DNA from: Ashinkailepas kermadecensis
Lineage: Eukaryota; Arthropoda; Thecostraca; Neolepadidae
Direction of reading: 5' to 3'
DNA length: 64,000 bases
Assembly (NCBI GenBank): GCA_034440615.1
Contig: JAOTOM010004301.1
Location: 124,001-188,000, forward strand
Below the pieces are notes generated by a model that was not told where the DNA came from, did no database searches, and saw nothing but the letters and a program-made list of their open reading frames with translations. Shown in pieces: positions 1 to 13,602 of the stretch (positions are counted from its first letter, which is position 1; each line of letters begins with the position of its first letter). The translations under genes were made by a program, and so were the position numbers.

Positions 1-1258
1 GGTGGACAGCTCCGGGCCTGTACAGCACACGGTGGTGGGCAGCTCCGGGTCTGCTCAGCACACGACAGTGGGCAGCTCCGGGCCTGTACAGCACACGGTG
101 GTGGGCAGCTCCGGGCCTGTACAGCACACTATGATGGGCAGCTCCGGGTCTGTACAGCACACGGCAGTGGCCAGCTCCTGGTCTGCTCAGCACACTGTGG
201 TGGGCAGCTCCGGGCCTGTACAGCACACGGTGGTGGACATCTCCGGGCCTGTACAGCACACGGTGGTGGACAGCTCCGGGCCTGTACAGCACACGGCAGT
301 GGCCAGCTCCTGGTCTGCTCAGCACACTGTGGTGGGCAGCTCCGGGCCTGTACAGCACACGGTGGTGGACATCTCCGGGCCTGTACAGCACACGGTGGTG
401 GACATCTCCGGGCCTGTACAGCACACGGTGGTGGACAGCTCCGAGTATGTACACGGTGGCGGACAGTTCCGGGCCTGTACAGCACACGGCAGTAGACAGC
501 TCCGGGCCTGTACAGCACACGCTGGTGGGCAGCTCCTGGTCTGCTCAGCACACTGTGGTGGGCAGCTCCGGGCCTGTACAGCACACGGTGGTGGGCAGCT
601 CCGGGCCTGTACAGCACACGGTGGTGGGCAGCTCCGGGCCTGTACAGCACACGGTGGTGGGCAGCTCCGGGCCTGTACAGCACACGGCAGTGGGCAGCTC
701 CGGGCCTGTACAGCACACGGTGGTGGGCAGCTCCGGGCCTGTACAGCACAATATGATGGGCAGCTCCGGGCCTGTACAGCACACGGCAGTGGGCAGCTCC
801 GGGTCTGTACAGCACACGGCAGTGGCCAGCTCCTGGTCTGCTCAGCACACTGTGGTGGGCAGCTCCGGGCCTGTACAGCACACGGTGGTGGGCAGCTCCG
901 GGCCTGTACAGCACACGGTGGTGGACAGCTCCGGGCCTGTACAGCACACGGCAGTGGCCAGCTCCTGGTCTGCTCAGCACACTGTGGTGGGCAGCTCCGG
1001 GCCTGTACAGCACACGGTGGTGGGCAGCTCCGGGCCTGTACAGCACACGGTGGTGGGAAGCTCGGCAGTACAGCACACGGTGGTGGGCAGCTCCGGGCCT
1101 GTACAGCACACGGTGGTGGACAGCTCCGGGCCTGTACAGCACACTGTGGTGGGCAGCTCCGGGCCTGTACAGCACACTGTGGTGGGCAGCTCCGGGCCTG
1201 TACAGCACACGGCAGTGGGCAGCTCCGGGCCTGTACAGCACACTGTGGTGGGCAGCTC
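1..1258. repeat. Minisatellite, 33 bp unit (older half of a 4 kb array)
   Basis: Direct tandem repetition of a 33 bp unit with the core CAGCTCCGGGCCTGTACAGC followed by ACACGGTGGTGGG. Variants carry GGTCTGCTCAGC, ACGGCAGTGGCC or GACATC in place of the core. Variant units recur in blocks: the CCTGGTCTGCTC type appears near 175, 310, 530, 830 and 965, which suggests duplication of multi-unit segments. The array begins before base 1. The unit length is a multiple of 3 and stop-free in several frames, so long open frames run through it on both strands. I treat these as non-coding. Confidence 0.95.
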
Positions 1259-3990
1259 GGCAGTACACCACACGGTGGTGGACAGCTCGGCAGTACAGCA
1301 CACGGTGGTGGGCAGCTCGGCAGTACAGCACACGGTGGTGGGCAGCTCGGCAGTACAGCACACGGTGGTGGGCAGCTCGGCAGTACACCACACGGTGGTG
1401 GGCAGCTCGGCAGTACACCACACGGTGGTGGGCAGCTCGGCAGTACACCACACGGTGGTGGGCAGCTCGGCAGTACACCACACGGTGGTGGGCAGCTCGG
1501 CAGTACACCACACGGTGGTGGGCAGCTCGGCAGTACACCACACGGTGGTGGGCAGCTCGGCAGTACAGCACACGGTGGTGGGCAGACACCACACGGTGGT
1601 GGGCAGCTCGGCAGTACAGCACACGGTGGTGGGCAGCTCGGCAGTACACCACACGGTGGTGGGCAGCTCGGCAGTACACCACACGGTGGTGGACAGCTCG
1701 GCAGTACACCACACGGTGGTGGACAGCTCGGCAGTACACCACACGGTGGTGGGCAGCTCCGGGCTGTACAGCACACGGTGGTGGGCAGTTCGGCAGTACA
1801 CCACACGGTGGTGGGCAGCTCGGCAGTACACCACACGGTGGTGGACAGCTCGGCAGTACACCACACGGTGGTGGGCAGCTCGGCAGTACACCACACGGTG
1901 GTGGGCAGCTCGGCAGTACACCACACGGTGGTGGACAGCTCGGCAGTACACCACACGGTGGTGGACAGCTCGGCAGTACACCACACGGTGGTGGGCAGCT
2001 CGGCGTACACACGGTGGGGGCAGTACACCACACGGTGGTGGGCAGCTCGGCAGTACACCACACGGTGGTGGGCAGCTCGGCAGTACACCACACGGTGGTG
2101 GACAGCTCGGCAGTACACCACACGGTGGTGGGCAGCTCGGCAGTACACCACACGGTGGTGGACAGTCGGCAGTACACCACACGGTGGTGGGCAGCTCGGC
2201 AGTACACCACACGGTGGTGGACAGCTCGGCAGTACACCACACGGTGGTGGGCAGCTCGGCAGTACACCACACGGTGGTGGGCAGCTCGGCAGTACACCAC
2301 ACGGTGGTGGGCAGCTCGGCAGTACACCACACGGTGGTGGACAGCTCGGCAGTACACCACACGGTGGTGGGCAGCTCGGCAGTACACCACACGGTGGTGG
2401 ACAGCTCGGCAGTACACCACACGGTGGTGGGCAGCTCGGCAGTACACCACACGGTGGTGGACAGCTCGGCAGTACACCACACGGTGGTGGGCAGCTCGGC
2501 AGTACACCACACGGTGGTGGGCAGCTCGGCAGTACACCACACGGTGGTGGGCAGCTCGGCAGTACACCACACGGTGGTGGGCAGCTCGGCAGTACACCAC
2601 ACGGTGGTGGACAGCTCGGCAGTACACCACGCGGTGGTGGGCAGCTCGGCAGTACACCACACGGTGGTGGACAGCTCGGCAGTACACCACACGGTGGTGG
2701 GCAGCTCGGCAGTACACCACACGGTGGTGGACAGCTCGGCAGTACACCACACGGTGGTGGGCAGCTCGGCAGTACACCACACGGTGGTGGACAGCTCGGC
2801 AGTACACCACACGGTGGTGGACAGCTCGGCAGTACACCACACGGTGGTGGGCAGCTCGGCAGTACACCACACGGTGGTGGGCAGCTCGGCAGTACACCAC
2901 ACGGTGGTGGACAGCTCGGCAGTACACCACACGGTGGTGGGCAGCTCGGCAGTACACCACACGGTGGTGGGCAGCTCGGCAGTACACCACACGGTGGTGG
3001 ACAGCTCGGCAGTACACCACACGGTGGTGGGCAGCTCGGCAGTACACCACACGGTGGTGGGCAGCTCGGCAGTACACCACACGGTGGTGGGCAGCTCGGC
3101 AGTACACCACACGGTGGTGGACAGCTCGGCAGTACACCACACGGTGGTGGGCAGCTCGGCAGTACACCACACGGTGGTGGCACACGGTGGTGGGCGTTCG
3201 GCAGTACACCACACGGTGGTGGGCAGCTCGGCAGTACACCACACGGTGGTGGACAGCTCGGCAGTACACCACACGGTGGTGGGCAGCTCGGCAGTACACC
3301 ACACGGTGGTGGACAGCTCGGCAGTACACCATACGGTGGTGGACAGCTCGGCAGTACACCATACGGTGGTGGACAGCTCGGCAGTACACCACACGGTGGT
3401 GGACAGCTCGGCAGTACACCATACGGTGGTGGACAGCTCGGCAGTACACCATACGGTGGTGGACAGCTCGGCAGTACACCACACGGTGGTGGGCAGCTCG
3501 GCAGTACACCACACGGTGGTGGACAGCTCGGCAGTACACCATACGGTGGTGGACAGCTCGGCAGTACACCACACGGTGGTGGACAGCTCGGGCAGTACAC
3601 CACACGGTGGTACACGGTGGTGGACAGCTCGGCAGTACACCACACGGTGGTGGGCAGCTCGGCAGTACACCACACGGTGGTGGACAGTCCCACACGGTGT
3701 GCAGCGGGCTGTACACCACACGGTGGTGGGCAGCTCGGCAGTACACCACACGGTGGTGGACAGCTCGGGCTGTACACCACACGGTGGTGGGCAGCTCGGC
3801 AGTACACCACACGGTGGTGGACAGCTCCGGGCTGTACACCACACGGTGGTGGGCAGCTCGGCAGTACACCACACGGTGGTGGACAGCTCGGCAGTACACC
3901 ACACGGTGGTGGACAGCTCGGCAGTACACCACACGGTGGTGGGCAGCTCGGCAGTACACCATACGGTGGTGGACAGCTCGGCAGTACACC
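1259..3990. repeat. Minisatellite, 30 bp unit (homogenised half of the same array)
   Basis: About 90 nearly identical 30 bp units with the core AGCTCGGCAGTACACCACAC followed by GGTGGTGG(A/G). The unit differs from the left-hand 33 bp unit by a CCGGGCCTG to CGGCAG change, a net loss of 3 bp, and by CAGCAC to CACCAC. Transitional units (GTACAG with the short core) sit at about 1060, 1280-1380 and 1570-1620. Broken units occur near 1585, 2010, 3180 and 3600-3720, and a late sub-block from 3320 to 3560 carries CCATACGG. The array stops abruptly near 3990 at ACAACAGCGG. Confidence 0.95.
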
Positions 3991-4419
3991 ACAACAGCGG
4001 TCAGCTGCAGCCAGCTCGCTCAATAAATCACTTGGCAACGACGACCGATCGCGGTGGAACCTTGTCGAGCGGGCTGGCTCGACCACCGCCGACCCACACC
4101 GGCACCGGCCACCTATTTCCTAGATTGGGTATTGATTCATGGTGCCTGGCACGTTGGATGTCGGCCAACATCGGCAGAGGCAACCATTTAAGCGTCGGGT
4201 CCGTTTAATCAATCATCGCCGCCGGCACAGTCTCCGTGGGGCCCGCCGCCGGACGATAATTGAACTGTTAGGAGATACATCAAAGAAACATCGCCAGAAA
4301 ATTGAGTCTCAGAGTTAAAAGGTTTTAGATGGGCGAGGCTTCTGTGCGCAGCGACGGCGCCCGAACTACTCGAGCAAGAATAGAGCAAGAACATTCGAGC
4401 TAAAATGGAAAGGAAGAGT

Positions 4420-4471
<52 letters not shown>

Positions 4472-5138
4472 CAGAGACAAGAACTTCAAGTCAATTACTG
4501 ATCTGTGAACTTTATTCCGGATAGACTTATCCAGGGACACTGCGGAGGGACTCGCCTGAGAGAAATTTGGAGAAAAAAAGTTTCGAAGAAGTGAAGAAAA
4601 GAAAACATTATGGAAGGAGAGCAGATGAGGGAGGAGGGGTGGCGAATTCCATTCACATGTTCGTCTGGCGCCGATTTCCCTCAGAGGCCAATGCCGTTCG
4701 CCATTTCGGTGCAGGGGTGCACTCAAACCTTTCCGAGGTGTGCATTATGTTGAAAAATTCAAGGGTATTCTAGCTGAGTCTTCCCGATGCGGCGCCGACC
4801 CCTGACTTGTGGTATATACCTTCGCTCCTACCTAGTGCTCCCCTCCCTCTGCATTGTCCAGTTCTTGTTTATTTTGTACACGCACCATGCTCTGAAAGTG
4901 ATGCGGAGGTTTTTTCTCTCTCCAGTTTTGGTGATCGCACCAGGCCACGCTATAGGATTCAGGCCTTATAATCACAGTATCACTGATAATCGAGGAAGTT
5001 CACGGACTAGTAGCAGGTGCAAAGCTCTTTCTGAACTGGGTGGGCACCAAACATAACGACTTAATTTTTGTCATCGGCGGTATATACGGCTTAATATTAT
5101 TTAGAGGGTAGTTTGTTTTTAAAAGAAATGGTGAATTA
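3991..5138. other. Single-copy stretch, no gene recognised
   Basis: Mixed-composition unique sequence beyond the minisatellite. It contains one GA microsatellite (about 4423-4470). Open frames here are shorter than 110 codons and show no recognisable domain. I see no splice-bounded exon or RNA gene that I could support. Confidence 0.5.
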
Positions 5139-5410
5139 TAAATCATTTAGCGCTCTGGCGAGGAACATATTATTTCATAAAAATCACACGCTGACCTTTC
5201 CTCGATGATTATAAAAATAGTCGAAAGTTACTTAGATGGTGTATATTCGGGTACAACCCTTCGTCAAACCACAAAAAAGTAAGCAATTCCAACTAACGGT
5301 CTAATTCTCACTGCCGAATATACACCATCTAAGTAACTTTCGACTATTTTTATAATCATCGAAGAAAGGTCATCGTGGATTTTGATGAAATGGTAAACTC
5401 TTGATAAGTG
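5139..5410. mobile_element. Foldback MITE-like element, copy 1
   Basis: A 57 bp left arm (5194-5250) is the reverse complement of a right arm (5314-5370) with one mismatch, around a 63 bp loop. The outer left flank, TTTAGCGCTCTGGCG then GGAACAT, recurs in copy 2 at 51818-51840, as do the loop motif CCCTTCGTC and the right flank AAAGGTCATCGT. There is no coding capacity. The shared flanks beyond the hairpin show that the element is larger than the hairpin itself. I did not resolve the terminal repeats or a target duplication, so the superfamily is unknown. A transcript across it would form a near-perfect hairpin. Confidence 0.75.
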
Positions 5411-5740
5411 GAGTCAAGTTTCCGACATTGTCCGCGCGCGCCAATTCCTTCCATTGAGCTTTATAGAGAGACGCTAATCAAGACAAGCATTACGCCTACT
5501 AACAGCAAATCCACTGCTGGTTGTGGTTCTACATGTGCAAGGGGAAGCGTATAAGAGCGAGCACTAAGCATGGCATTTTTAATTACCTCAATGCACACAT
5601 GTATTGTGGTACATACATGAATGTAGGCTGAGTCTGTTTTCGCATCATCTTTTCCCTCCCTCATCGTCCCATTATTTTATCATCCGCCCTCCTTCGTGTC
5701 CCCTCGTAAGTCATGCTGGGTCACTGCTTCGCATCCGTGT
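5411..5740. other. Unique spacer, nothing recognised
   Basis: Unique sequence between the MITE and the GTGTCC arrays. A 67-codon open frame (5461-5664, minus) has no recognisable motif. Confidence 0.4.
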
Positions 5741-7116
<1,376 letters not shown>

Positions 7117-10100
7117 CTACACACTCTTTCCCTCTCCGATGCAGCAGCAGCAGCGCATCAGCCAGCCGGAGGAGCGCCTCACCGCTCGTCCCCTGGCCGC
7201 GCTTTCAAAAGGAAAATCAATTTGGCGGCGGCACAATTTCGCCGTGGCCGAGCCCGAAGTCCATTGTGTAGGACGTCATCTGAGCGACTTTTGTGCTGCT
7301 CAGCAATAGCCTTCTGGTGCGGCCACTGGCAGTGCCGAGCGGCGGAGGCGGAGTCGGCGCGGCCGCAGACTCAGCACGCGCGCCGTCGTCGGCAGACACT
7401 CCACCAGCCTGAATCCGTGCGATAATGGCTCCTCGGGCGCTACTTCAGCCTTTAATTATCGTGCTAATTTTCGCCACGACGCACGTGGGAGGGGTTTACA
7501 GGCTCCCCGCAGGCCGCGGCCGGCTCGCCAGCCGTTTGTCTCCCCACCCATAAACGAGATTAAAGCGTAACAATAACCAGGTCGCACTTGATCTTGCGAG
7601 CGTGCGTCTTATGAGTGGAATGGGAGATAATAATGGCGGGCATGTATACACACTAGTATGATATTCAGTGCATTAAGTGAAATAAAACCTTATGACGCTA
7701 TGAGTGACGAAAATCTGTCTTAGTTTGTGACCAGCTTACCTCAACACACCAAAAAAAAAGAATGCAAACGTTTTTGTTCTTCAATTTTTTTCATTTACCC
7801 TATTCTCCACAAAATTTAATGCAGCGGCGCTGCGGAATCCGGCTACTGTAGCCACATTTACATAGACATTGTTCATTGCAGCTGCACTAAATGAACATTC
7901 GGATCGTCAAAATATTATTGGACGGTCTACAGACTCGGCAGCCATGACTGCTGGTCGCTCTTACACCTCAGACTGCTGGAGCTTGTGCTCAGCCTGATAC
8001 ATTCACAAGCCAACCTATTTGAGCCTTGCCTGCATCAGCACACTGTAATTTATGATGACCACGTTTATTTCAGTGACCGATATCTACTGACTGGCCGCAT
8101 AGCGTGTGTGCTTCTTCCACTCCTACTTATCCTGGAAGGCGAAAGGAAATGGCAGCGGAGATCAGGAACCGTCACGCCCCTAAGTGGCCAAGTCACAAAC
8201 TAGCACGGACCAAGAGTCGGATGGCGGAATTCATTGACGCATATCGAATAAAACCACGTTAACTTGAATACCTCATGACATATTTGGCTTATCGAAAAAC
8301 AAGAGCAGCTTGAGTAGGGCTATGCGAGGTTCACAAAATGCATGATAGCAATATTTCATCTGAACTCAATACTAAAGTAACCAATGCCAATAGGAGGTAG
8401 CGAGTTATTGCCGGACTACACCATCAGACCTAGTCTACTCCAAATATTTCGTTACGTATTACATCTCATATACGTAAATATATCATACGTACATATTCGT
8501 TGCGCATACGCATCTAGTAAAGTTAAATTGTATTTTCAACAGAGCCTGAAAAGTGCAGTACGTTTATGTTAAACAGTAATCAATAAGCAACACAAACGTC
8601 ACCGAAGCCACTCTAAGCAGTGCTGCTTTCAAGTTGAGTTTGGTATGTTCCAGTGCCGACGACCGTGCCGCTGTTAAAAAAATGATGGCTAGCGAGAACA
8701 TTGGCGAATCCAGAAAAGGTGGAGGGCATGCACGAGGACATGCCCTCCCCAACTGAAGAACTGCGGTCCCCCTTCGATCGGAGAACCCCCAGATCGGAAG
8801 GCGGCGCCCCATCGGTAAGCCAAACTGCACCCTTTTGTTTGTTTTTTTTGCTCGCCACTCTCACCTCTGCCAGAAAATGACACCTGCCTAACCAGTGCCT
8901 CCCGATCAGAATTGGAACCTTCCGCGAATAGCATTTCCGTCATCGAAATTTGCTTCCGAGCCAGAGTCAGGGATATCCGAATGATGTTCTTACGTTCGGA
9001 TATCCATACAAACTAAGCTGGGGTATTTAAAATGTTTAAGTGAAGAAAACGTATGCCCGGGAAACATCTTCTGGTACCGCCCTACATCGCATTATGATTA
9101 AAAACTACTTACAAATGTCGAAGCTTCCACACAAGTCTTCAGGTAGCAGGTAAACGCCTCAGTTTCTGCACTTCATTATATAGTCGGAAGAACTTACCTC
9201 ACTTCTACTAGCAGTCGCTGGAACCGCCCATACTGGGCAACTTGATTTCGTACAAGAACAACACAACACAAACGCGTTTTGGGAACAATTTTTGCTTTAA
9301 TTGACGACAAGCGCGCGAATGTATTTTCCTGAAAACGCGCCTTTCGAACAAGAACTTGCCATGAGCCGCCTCTTACCGAAAACAAGTTATTTACTTCTTA
9401 GGCGTGTTCCAACTAACCTTTGTATGTTCAAATATGACGCAGAGAACTCAGTCGCAATGATTTGGTGTACTCGCAAACCGCCTATATCCACTCCTGACGA
9501 AAAGGCACTTTCAACGATTTCAACAACTAAATCAGGTCCCACAATCGTCGATGTGGCTGCTCAGTGTCACTGTGGTGTATTGCTTCCATGTTACTGTGTG
9601 CTGCCACCTCGTGACGACCTCGTGACCCCACTTACCCTTAGGGCCACCGCTGGTAGGTCGCTGTTGACCTGCGCGGCCACCGCGCGGGCCTTTGTCATTT
9701 GGGCGTGGTCGCTTGGAGGCGAAAGGTACGGCAGGATGGGGGGTGCGTCCGGTGGCTTGGTCACTTGCACTTGGTCCCCATGAAATTGGTTGATTTTGTG
9801 ACTCTATTGCATTGCACCTAAGGTGTTTTTGAATAAGTGAATATTGGATACTACAGTCACCAAATGCATGAATTCGGCATGAACATCTTGTACCCCTCTG
9901 CTATCCGCCCTGACCTCTCCTCTGGTAAGCCACGGGCAGATCCAGTAATTTAACTCGGATGGACATCTTCAGCGAACAAAAAATCGATGAGCTAGGGAAG
10001 GATGCGCATACTGAGCGGTCCCAAAGAGGCGTCTTTTGCTTATCAATGTTTTAGCTGCACAAATATGTTCCCCGTGGGGCGTCACCTTTTCATGGAGGGT

Positions 10101-10500
10101 AGCGCGTACCCGCAGTGCGCTCCATATATCCGCCCTTGTGATAAACATAAGAACTACAATCTGTCAGGTCATGTAGCGAATTGCCCTGCGACATCGACTG
10201 CCAGGTTTGGTAAAGAACGGTCCAATACTTTCGAATATACAGACAGCAGAATTGAAGCATTTTATGACGTGGCAAACATGTGCAAAATTTACGAGCATGT
10301 CTCCAAGCCTTGCTCCTGACGCCGCTCCCGTTCGAAGGCGAGGCTTAGAAAATTGCCACACCATGTGAAAACGCACGTTAGCAGAGGTCACCCGCAAGTT
10401 TCAGGGTAGCCGCTCCACGCGTTCAGGAGCTAGGAACAAAACCAAATACAACTGAGATGCTTTACGCAGTGATATGGGTAGGCTCCAGTGATATGGGTAA
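7117..10500. other. Mostly single-copy region, no supported gene
   Basis: 7130-7430 is GC-rich with a CAG run at 7140. From 7600 onward composition is balanced to AT-rich. The longest frame is 160 codons (9301-9783, plus). It has no family motif and is close to the length expected by chance, so it is not called. I see no RNA gene or transposon terminus. Confidence 0.4.
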
Positions 10501-10680
10501 AGCTTATCAGGACTACATATAGCAATAGTAAGTAAGCAAATGTACGTAAGCGAAAATGTACGTATGTGGAAATGGACGTAGGCGCAAGTGTACACATGCG
10601 CAAATGTACGTAAGCGCAAAAGTACGTAATCGCAAAAGAACGTAAGCGCAAATGCACGTAAGTGTAAATGCACTAACCAA
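10500..10680. repeat. 16 bp minisatellite (CGTAAGCGCAAA type)
   Basis: Degenerate direct repeats of CGTAAGCGCAAAAGTA; successive units start at 10609 and 10625. A related block lies at 11400-11520 in the same orientation. Confidence 0.8.
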
Positions 10681-11399
10681 AGATGACATATCACAAACAC
10701 CACAAAACAACATCCCACTAAACCTCACCATTCTTCTCAACGATAAACATCCACGAACATATTACACGAACATATCTTCCACTTTCTCTCTATCACATGC
10801 ATACTGGAACAACTGTGACAAAAATGAAAAAAGGAAACGGGGGGGGGGGAGGGGAGAAATGAAGATATCTTTAAAAAAGGAAAAAATAAACAAAAGAAGG
10901 AAAACTAAGGAAGAAGGAAGAAGGAGGAAGAATAAAAAACTAAACACCAAAAGATACGTTTAAAAAAAAACAGAAAAAACATTATCCCCAAAGCGCTATA
11001 CGTCTCCATGATCTTGTAATGTTCACACAAAATGGCGATACCCCGACATCAACCTCAAATTAGCTACACACCATACCTCAAATTATCACCGTCCGGACTG
11101 GCAACTCTTCACTTCACTCTTCACTACTGCATCATCTTCAGCCTCCGACCAGATCTACCGCCTCATCTCCAAGACAGCTCAACTAAACTCTTCCCAGCTC
11201 TGTTATCTTCAAGACGGCCTCAACTCTACTCCGACACCTTTCACAAGTGAACTTTGCTAATCCTTTTTCTCCTACTTCCCCGACTACGATGTTCCGCACA
11301 CCCTAACCCACAGCTACACTCACACCTTCACACAACACCAGAAACAGCCGAAATCACCAAATGGTGACAGGCTGGCGAAACTCAACCACACACACACAC
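10681..11399. other. A-rich/polypurine segment between two related repeat blocks
   Basis: Sequence separating two pieces of the same 16 bp minisatellite. It has a polyG stretch and a purine-rich tract (10836-10935), and ends in a short CA run (11389-11399). It may be an insertion that split the array, but I could not find terminal repeats or a target duplication. Confidence 0.35.
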
Positions 11400-11520
11400 T
11401 AAGCGCAAATGTGCGTAAACGCAAACGTACGTGTGAGCCAATATACACTGGCGCAAGTGTACGTACATGGAAAAAGTACGTACGAACAAATGTGCGTCAA
11501 TGGAACTTTACGTAAACAAA
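11400..11520. repeat. Second block of the GCGCAAATGTACGT minisatellite
   Basis: Degenerate repeats with AAGCGCAAATGTGCGT and GGCGCAAGTGTACGT, matching the block at 10500-10680. Confidence 0.7.
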
Positions 11521-13300
11521 AATACATACGCATAGCAGATGTACAATGTACGCGTGATAGCTGCCGCATACAACCTGCGACAGGCTTGGATGTTCTACAG
11601 CTGGGCGCAAAACCAGTAGATAAGTTGGGCGCTTGCGGGGGAGGGGGGGACACGACTAAGCGCGGCACCGTAGCGCCGCACCGCACACACCAGTTACGTC
11701 ATATTTTGTGGCAGCCACACGGAACAGGGCAGTGACGGTGTCGGCGACTGTGCGCGACGACAGCTCGTGCGGCAGCCACAAAATACACACACACTGTCAT
11801 ACAGATGAGAACATAGTGGCGTCGTTACGTGGCAGATTACATAGCGGCGGCGAGTCGGCGGCGGACCGACAGAACTGCACCACTGCTGCCGCTCTGATGA
11901 CTCACGGTGGCGGTGACGACGTCATAAAACGACCAGCTGTCGACTGAAAGAAACCATTTTTTTGCAGACTGAACCTACCCTGGTCAGATTTTTACCAGGG
12001 ATCGCCTAAACACTGTTGTATATAAACTTGTTAATCTAAGAGTGTTGTATGTAGAAACTACGTAGTGTTGTCAGGGCCAATATATATATATTTTTTTTTA
12101 TTCAAAAAGGAATATGCTGCAGACTCATCCTCACATAAAAAAATACATCAAGAAGTATTCATGCATGCATAATATATATATATATATATATATATGTGGG
12201 GGGGGGGGGTCCGGTTGGCGTCTTGGTGTTATTTTATCCAGGACTTCTGTTTCCCATTGATTAATCACGATCGGCTGGTAGCCTTCTGAGATGTCAGATA
12301 GGCTTCTGACGCTCTAAAATGTCGGATAGGACGCTGTCACGCCCCTCTCCGGTCAGCAAGTGAGTGGTGGCAAGCTGCACAGTACATAGCATGAACACAG
12401 ATAATTGAGTGAGTACCGATGCATCTGCATATACAACACGCACGTAATGAAATCATGTCATCAATTTAGTATGTAGCCTAATGGTGGGGAGCAAGGCTCA
12501 TTATTAGCAAGTCATACGACTGAAATATCGATCAAGATCAAGTCCGTGATGGAAATTTATTTATCGTGGTGAATCGTAGCAAAACAAATGCTTCACAGCT
12601 TATCAGATAAATTAAAGCCCCCCCGACTTCCCGAATTGACGTCAACATCACAACTGTCATAGCAGTAATCCCAACGCCTCCTGAGCGGGTCGGCCGACAG
12701 GGGACTTCGCCAGTCGCCCGTCGACCGGGTCAATGGACCAGATTGCGCCATATTTGCATACAAATGACGTGGATATCACTTTGCCTGTGAGCCACAAAGA
12801 CCTGCGCCAACAAACGCAGCCCTCAACAGACAATGTAAAGTTGAATCGAAATTGGCTCCATTTGGGAGCCTTCACAATTGTCTCACCGGCCGGGACCGAT
12901 GGTCCAGATAGCGGCAGCGTGTGGTTCAAATGGCGCTACATAAATGTAGGCCGTGCTGGCGAGCGTCGGCGGCGGGCGACCATGTGACGCGCCGTTTTTG
13001 TCGCCGCGCCGACAACGGTGTCGTCTTCGCTGTTGACAGCACTGCCTCGCGATGCCAGCTACAGGTGACGTCACTGCTGGTGACATCCCAGTGTCGACAG
13101 GAGGCAGAAACACACTGAACGCCATCATTCCTCCAGTGAGTGTGACCCCTGAGTCACACTGGAGACAGGAGTCACACCGCTGGAAGGAATGCGTCATACC
13201 CGACGTCAGGAACGGGAGAGGTATTCACCATGAATCAAACGGTGAAATGAAAAATTAACACCCTCATCTCACATATTCGGACGTAACCCCCCCCCCACAC
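11521..13300. other. Unique region, no gene recognised
   Basis: Contains CpG-rich patches (11640-11900 and 12880-13060), short AT/polyG runs near 12172-12208, and inverted words around 13138-13180 (GTGTGACCCCTGAGTCACAC). Frames stay below 105 codons. Confidence 0.4.
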
Positions 13301-13302
13301 AC

Positions 13303-13600
<298 letters not shown>

Positions 13601-13602
13601 TA

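Noticed and set aside
2..4208. Giant open frames of 1000-1373 codons on both strands
   Set aside because: They coincide exactly with the minisatellite, exist in several frames and on both strands at once, and end just after the array. This reflects a stop-free repeat unit, not selection for coding.
9301..9783. 160-codon plus-strand frame as a gene
   Set aside because: No family motif or splice context; within chance expectation.
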